Assembly (NCBI GenBank): GCA_023144635.1
Contig: JAGLFH010000049.1
Location: 1-64,000 of the forward strand
From: Candidatus Auribacterota bacterium
GTDB lineage: Bacteria; Auribacterota; JAFGBW01; JAFGJP01
Reading direction: 5' to 3'
DNA: 64,000 nt
Part shown: piece after piece, positions 59,539 to 64,000 of the stretch
Layout: the number at the start of each line of letters is the position of its first letter
How positions within the stretch are numbered: the first letter of the stretch is position 1
Translations under genes and position numbers: made by a program
Notes under the pieces: model-generated
What the model saw: only the letters and a program-made list of their open reading frames with translations
What the model was told of the DNA's origin: nothing
Databases searched by the model: none

Positions 59539-61455
59539 ATGAATAAAAATTCAAAGAAGAAAATATGTTTATTAGTGGTTTTACTTTTAATAAGCAGGAT
59601 ATCATTTGCGGGTACAGAGAAAAAAGCTTTTGAAATAAAAAAACCAGGGACAGAAGAAATAGTAGATTATGAAAAGTACGGTGAATTCAAGAATGCCGGG
59701 GAAGAGGACTATCGGTATATTATTAAAGACTGGGACGGGCTTTCAAAAGCAACAGGAGAGGGCATATATCCGAATAATTATTCCATCTTTGAGAGTTCTT
59801 ACTATAGGTCACTTATAAAAGAAAGACGCCTTCTTGGTTCAAGATGGGATTTTACAAATGACCCTGATGTGCTTGCATGTTATTTTAAATGGGCTACAGA
59901 AGATGAGGAAGATGAGGGTGTTAAACAGTATTATACGGCATTGCAGCTTGAAAGGGGCGGATATCTTAAACGCGCAGTTAAAGCTTATTATGCTGTAATT
60001 GTACATTTTCCCAAAGCTGTTGGCTGGACTTTTTACCAGACACCTTGGCCGGTAGGTTTAAAGTCTTTGGAAAAACTCCAGTTCATTTTAAGGCGTCATC
60101 CTGAGCTTAATATGCATTTAGAAGGTACTGACATTGAAATCCAAAACCCTTTTGATAACTCTGTCGCAAACGATATTGTGATAGCAAATCCCGGCAAACT
60201 AGTAACAGGAGTACAAAAAGAAAAAAAGATCGAGCTTGGTAAAGAAAAAAGAAAATTAGGCGGCAAAATAGCAAGCGTTGTCCAATATGATAATGGTTTT
60301 TGGCAATTTAGGATAAAAGAAAAACCAACGCTTTTAAAAGTAATAGCATATGAGCCCGCTCCTGTTGGAACAAGTCCTGATGAAGGAACACTATCAAGCT
60401 GGATGACATATGATAGCAATAAAAATGGAAAACCGGATTGTCCTTATGAAAGCTTTGTCGACAAAAATAAGAATAATATTCAGGACGAGGATGAACCTAC
60501 TGTAGGAGATTTCTCGCTTCTGAAAGAAATGGGATGTAACGTTATACGTGTATATCATCATGGTTTTCACCCTATTGATGAAGCAAAAAAGGTTCTTCGG
60601 GATGCTTATGAAAAATATGGGATCCATACTATTATGGGTGATTTTTTGGGAATGTATTGTGTCGGTTCAGGGGCTGGTTGGGAAGAAGGAACAGATTATC
60701 GTGATGAACAACAGAAGGCGAAAATGCTGAAATCTATTAAAGAAATGGTTGAAGCATATAAAGATGAACCTTATGTAATTATGTGGATGCTTGGAAATGA
60801 AAATAATTACGGAAGCGCTATAGGGCATGTTGGAGGCGTTGGCAATGCCGGAAAATATCCTGAAGCTTTCTATTCTTTTGTAAATGATGTTGCAAAGACA
60901 ATTCATTCAATTGATAAGACAAGACCAGTTGCTATTTGTAATGGTGATGTGCTTTTCTTAGATTACTTTGCCAAACATTGTCCTGATGTAGATATATTTG
61001 GACTTAATTCTTATCGTGGTTCAGATGGTTTTGGGATCAGTGTATGGAGAAGTATAAGAAAGAATCTTGATAAGCCGGCAATCATTACTGAATATGGATG
61101 TCCTGCTTTTCATGAAAGAGAAACTATTAAAAAAGCAGAACAAGAACAGATGGAGTACCATAAAGGGAATTGGGAGGATATAGTATATAATTCTTATAAA
61201 GGACAAGGTGAGGGAACAGCTATAGGTGGAGTATGTTTTCAATGGATCGATGGTTGGTGGAAATCGGGTCAGCCTCCACGCTATTCTTCAATTGCGCAGG
61301 AAAATCTTGGACAATGGCCTGGGCCGTTTCCTGGAGGTTGGGGATATGAGGAATTTCTTGGTATTTGCGGGCAAGGTAATGGAGTGAATACACCTTTTTT
61401 AAGAGTTCTAAGAGAATCTTATTATTACTATAAAAAAGCTTGGAACAAAGACTAG
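59539..61455 (+). CDS. Exported GH2/GH5-like glycoside hydrolase or transglycosylase
   Basis: A signal peptide precedes a TPR-like region (about residues 110-180), a beta-rich segment and a clan-A-like (beta/alpha)8 barrel (about 310-630). The likely acid/base is E421 (LGNEN) and the nucleophile E518 (ITEYGCP), with aromatic motifs FQWIDGWWK. The Asp-rich loop DSNKNGKPDCP..DKNKNNIQDEDEP looks like a calcium-binding element. It is probably co-transcribed with the tandem barrel gene. Substrate and retaining mechanism are inferred from the motifs only. Confidence 0.82.
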   Translation: MNKNSKKKICLLVVLLLISRISFAGTEKKAFEIKKPGTEEIVDYEKYGEFKNAGEEDYRYIIKDWDGLSKATGEGIYPNNYSIFESSYYRSLIKERRLLGSRWDFTNDPDVLACYFKWATEDEEDEGVKQYYTALQLERGGYLKRAVKAYYAVIVHFPKAVGWTFYQTPWPVGLKSLEKLQFILRRHPELNMHLEGTDIEIQNPFDNSVANDIVIANPGKLVTGVQKEKKIELGKEKRKLGGKIASVVQYDNGFWQFRIKEKPTLLKVIAYEPAPVGTSPDEGTLSSWMTYDSNKNGKPDCPYESFVDKNKNNIQDEDEPTVGDFSLLKEMGCNVIRVYHHGFHPIDEAKKVLRDAYEKYGIHTIMGDFLGMYCVGSGAGWEEGTDYRDEQQKAKMLKSIKEMVEAYKDEPYVIMWMLGNENNYGSAIGHVGGVGNAGKYPEAFYSFVNDVAKTIHSIDKTRPVAICNGDVLFLDYFAKHCPDVDIFGLNSYRGSDGFGISVWRSIRKNLDKPAIITEYGCPAFHERETIKKAEQEQMEYHKGNWEDIVYNSYKGQGEGTAIGGVCFQWIDGWWKSGQPPRYSSIAQENLGQWPGPFPGGWGYEEFLGICGQGNGVNTPFLRVLRESYYYYKKAWNKD

Positions 61456-61465
61456 CCTGCAATTA

Positions 61466-62593
61466 TTATGGGTTTGATCCTGCTGCAGATGTTAATCCAT
61501 TGATGGTGGATGCCATTTTCATGGGTATTATGACTGAAGATGCAATTTGAGAATAAGAATTTTCAACTAGTTTTACATCTTCTTCCTTGTATGATTTGGT
61601 ATAAAGTAAAAATGTAAGATTATCCTTTGATTTAAGTTCTTTTAAACCAAGAATTCCTGGAGTAAAAACATTTTCCGCTGTTAAAAAAGCTGCCATGCGG
61701 CTTTTGGTTAAAACGCCAGTCGCTTTAAAAAAAGCATCTTCACTTAGATCCTTTTCAGACTTTTCAAGGTGAATTTTTATTTTATCACCTTCTTCAAATC
61801 TGATATTTTGATTATATCCGTTAACAAAATATATTATCCTTGGTAAAAGAGTATCTCCGTCATCAAGAATTTTTAATGATGCGTTGACTTTAGGCTTAAG
61901 GTTTTCTACAAATGATCTAAGAAAGCTCTCCGGCATTTTTATGTAAACTATAATCGGTACACCTTTTTTAAGATGTAATTTTTTCATTTCTTCTATAAAA
62001 ATCCCAATATGGCTTTGCATAAAACCTATTGTTATAAGAGAAATTGGTTTTGTGGATAAGTTCCATTTTTTTTTATTATCGTCCAAATCTGCTTCTACAT
62101 GCTCTTTTTTTGTGCCGCCCAGCGGCCCCATTTCTTTGGTGTCATCTCCCAATTGGCCGACATATGTTCTAAGATTATGTTTTTTATCAAAACATCTAAT
62201 GATTTTTTTTGAGAGATTCTTTTTGATAAGTTCAATGTTTTCTTCTCTGGATTTACCATCATATGATTTAACAAGAAAATCGTCTGCTCCGGCATTTATT
62301 GCCTCCATAGTAATAGAGGCACTTTCAGTTGTCATAGCACTCAGCATGATAACGCCGATATTAGGATGCTTTTCATGGAGTATCTTTAATGTTTCAAGGC
62401 CGTTCATATCAGGCATTTCATAGTCAAGGGTTATGACATCAGGATTATTCTCCTTGATTCTATTAAGCGCCATATTTCCATTATATGCTGTAGCAACGAC
62501 TTCTATTTGATCGTTACCCTGAAGCACAGAAGAAAGAATGCTCCTAAAAGGCAAGGAGTCGTCAACTATCATAACCTTTATTTTTTTACTCAT
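61466..62593 (-). CDS. CheB-like receiver protein with degenerate methylesterase domain
   Basis: An intact receiver domain (DD at 11-12, phospho-acceptor D57, Lys in FLVKSY) is joined to a C-terminal domain shaped like CheB. The catalytic residues are not seen: the GAST serine motif reads IGFMQSH, and the QHMPP histidine motif reads IKMPE. The DGDTLLP segment matches CheB. It is unlikely to be a methylesterase and may act as a phospho-dependent binder. No chemotaxis genes are nearby. It converges on the glycosidase pair with a 10-base gap. Confidence 0.75.
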   Translation of the reverse strand: MSKKIKVMIVDDSLPFRSILSSVLQGNDQIEVVATAYNGNMALNRIKENNPDVITLDYEMPDMNGLETLKILHEKHPNIGVIMLSAMTTESASITMEAINAGADDFLVKSYDGKSREENIELIKKNLSKKIIRCFDKKHNLRTYVGQLGDDTKEMGPLGGTKKEHVEADLDDNKKKWNLSTKPISLITIGFMQSHIGIFIEEMKKLHLKKGVPIIVYIKMPESFLRSFVENLKPKVNASLKILDDGDTLLPRIIYFVNGYNQNIRFEEGDKIKIHLEKSEKDLSEDAFFKATGVLTKSRMAAFLTAENVFTPGILGLKELKSKDNLTFLLYTKSYKEEDVKLVENSYSQIASSVIIPMKMASTINGLTSAAGSNP

Positions 62594-62717
62594 GAAAAAA
62601 CCTGTTCATGTTAAAATGTTTAATTATACGTATTATACAAGATACTGAAGTTTTTTTCATAATAATATTTTATTTTTAATATTTTTGACATAAATTCGCA
62701 ATTAGAAGGGTTTTTAT

Positions 62718-63599
62718 ATGCAAATAATTGAAAAAGATAAGGGAAGAATAATCCTTACAAGCCCTGCAAAAATTAATCTTTTTTTAAAATTAATAAAAAA
62801 GCGTGATGACGGTTATCATAATATATTAACATTAATGCAGAAGATATCACTTTGTGATCTCATTACTCTCAAAAAAAACACTAAAGATCCCTTTTTAGAA
62901 CTAAAGACTAACCTTTCAGGAGTTCCGGAAAAAGATAATCTTGCATTTCGTGCTGCAGAAATGTTTTTTGAAAATGCAGGATTATCTCCAAATGTAAAAA
63001 TAGTATTAGAAAAACACATTCCTGTAGGAGGAGGACTTGGGGGAGGGAGCTCTAATGCGGCCTCAGTGCTTTATGGCCTTAACCGTCTCTATGGTTTTCC
63101 GTTATCATTAAAAAATTTATATGAAATAGCTGTACTTCTTGGAGCAGATGTAGCTTTTTTTTTGAAAAAAGGATCGTGGATATTAAAAGGACGGGGGGAT
63201 GTTTTTATCAGAAAAGTAGCTTCTAAGCCGTTTTATTACCTCCTTTTTAATTTTGGAAAGAGCAGTCATACAAAAACTGTTTATGCTAAGTCTAGATGTT
63301 CGCAACATCCTGATATAAAGAATGTTAGTAGTGTCGTAAAAGGTTTGCAAGAAGGTAAGGTTTTTTTATTAAAGAGGAAAATAGCAAATGATCTCCTGGC
63401 CCCTTTCTTAAATGTATATCCTGAACAGAGGGAGATTTTTATAGACTTGAAGAAAAAAATGTGTAAAAATCTGTTTTTATCAGGGTCAGGGGCAACTTTA
63501 TTTTCGATCTTTTATAATAAAGAACTTATGAGGAGAGCTTTTTTCTGTTTAGATAACCAAACCAAAAAATATGTTACGACAGTGAAAGGCTTGAAATGA
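62718..63599 (+). CDS. ispE: 4-diphosphocytidyl-2-C-methyl-D-erythritol kinase
   Basis: IspE phosphorylates CDP-ME in the MEP isoprenoid pathway. The GHMP motifs are present: SPAKINLFLKLIKKRDDGYH, PVGGGLGGGSSNAASVL and LFLSGSGATLFS. Length 293 residues is normal. AGAAGGG precedes the ATG. It is followed by spoVG after 20 bases, as ispE-spoVG is a common pair. Confidence 0.96.
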   Translation: MQIIEKDKGRIILTSPAKINLFLKLIKKRDDGYHNILTLMQKISLCDLITLKKNTKDPFLELKTNLSGVPEKDNLAFRAAEMFFENAGLSPNVKIVLEKHIPVGGGLGGGSSNAASVLYGLNRLYGFPLSLKNLYEIAVLLGADVAFFLKKGSWILKGRGDVFIRKVASKPFYYLLFNFGKSSHTKTVYAKSRCSQHPDIKNVSSVVKGLQEGKVFLLKRKIANDLLAPFLNVYPEQREIFIDLKKKMCKNLFLSGSGATLFSIFYNKELMRRAFFCLDNQTKKYVTTVKGLK

Positions 63600-63619
63600 T
63601 CTAAAAGGAGATGATGGCA

Positions 63620-64000
63620 ATGGTTGAAGTTACAGAAGTCAGGCTAAGCCGCAGGAACTCAAAGGACGGGAAATTAAAAGCTTTTGCAACAATAACTTTT
63701 GATAACCAATTTGTGATACGTGACCTTAAGATCATAGATGGAAAAAAGGGTTACTTTGTTGCGATGCCAAGCAAAAAAGTTTATGACAGCTGCCAAAAAT
63801 GCGGAAAGAAAAATCCGATCCGTAATAATTATTGCGGTAAATGCGGCGTCAAGCTAAATCCCAGAAAAGTAGACCGGCGTGAAGAGCATAGGGATATTGC
63901 CCATCCTATTAATTCAAAGACTAGAGACTATATACAAGAAGCAGTTGTCGGAGAGTACAAGAAGGCACTTGAAGAAGGCGGATTTCAGGATGATGAGGAG
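63620..64000 (+). CDS. spoVG: SpoVG family protein with inserted zinc ribbon (3' end outside window)
   Basis: SpoVG is a small nucleic-acid-binding regulator. The core is clear: [20 protein letters not shown], then FVAMPSKK and later [14 protein letters not shown]. Between these, about 35 extra residues carry a four-cysteine zinc ribbon (C58-x2-C61, C72-x2-C75) that is absent from the B. subtilis protein. AGGAG lies nine bases before ATG 63620; in-frame ATGs at 63611 and 63614 are too close to it. 127 codons are visible with no stop. Confidence 0.93.
   Translation, partial: MVEVTEVRLSRRNSKDGKLKAFATITFDNQFVIRDLKIIDGKKGYFVAMPSKKVYDSCQKCGKKNPIRNNYCGKCGVKLNPRKVDRREEHRDIAHPINSKTRDYIQEAVVGEYKKALEEGGFQDDEE

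Overview
The window is AT-rich bacterial chromosome, almost fully coding, with a Gram-negative style set of exported proteins (lipoproteins, type IV pilus/type II secretion parts, an orphan polysaccharide-export permease). The gene mix (SpoVG carrying a zinc ribbon, a hybrid pilus/secretion operon, a spiro-SPASM-like radical SAM protein, large exported repeat proteins with glycosidase-like partners) suggests an uncultured anaerobic lineage such as Omnitrophota. That placement is inference; no taxonomic marker was tested.

Layout. 1-58 is the 3' part of a tRNA-Leu. 59-2664 is a probable bipartite replication origin: DnaA boxes lie on both sides of dnaA (minus strand), and a 19-bp inverted motif sits outside each box cluster. 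2665-6058 is a plus-strand run: rsmI, an HD-GYP protein, trmJ and a dGTPase-like gene. 6117-9939 (minus) holds uvrA, a STAS gene and a PilZ gene. 10199-14875 holds tRNA-Ala, two NfeD genes, floA and mazG. 14936-19080 is mixed: a 50-residue lipoprotein, RNase P RNA, a RAYT transposase with a REP pair inside its own reading frame, rpoN, an MIF-type tautomerase and two of the three MITE-like repeats. 19260-24538 holds an RnfB-like ferredoxin with a DUF116 partner, a DUF2225 protein and the nucleoside-salvage genes cdd-deoB-punA.

24633-37482 is the most unusual region. Two copies of a three-gene module, A-B-C (small beta-sandwich protein, exported alpha/alpha-toroid glycosidase-like protein, second small beta-sandwich protein), flank two LacI-family regulators and two exported proteins built from 3 and 8 copies of a repeat with the motif AQCWDxxGWFW. 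Four operators fitting TGCAANCGNTTGCA precede the transcription units, three of them just downstream of good sigma-70-type promoters. This looks like a self-contained, sugar-responsive, envelope-located carbohydrate system. Two more exported glycosidase-like proteins, one with a catalytically dead first barrel, lie at 56010-61455.

37541-44685 (minus) holds a zinc-ribbon protein, a DUF151 nuclease and a pilus/secretion operon with a fused PilM-PilN. 44805-47842 holds tilS, a repeat-rich gap and a tyrosine recombinase beside strong palindromes. 47994-55870 (minus) holds a spiro-SPASM-like protein, gmd, a NusG/UpxY-like antiterminator, a degenerate kinase-like protein, an ABC-2 permease, split coaB and coaC, gmk and yicC. 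The window ends with a CheB-like protein lacking methylesterase residues, ispE and a 3'-truncated spoVG.
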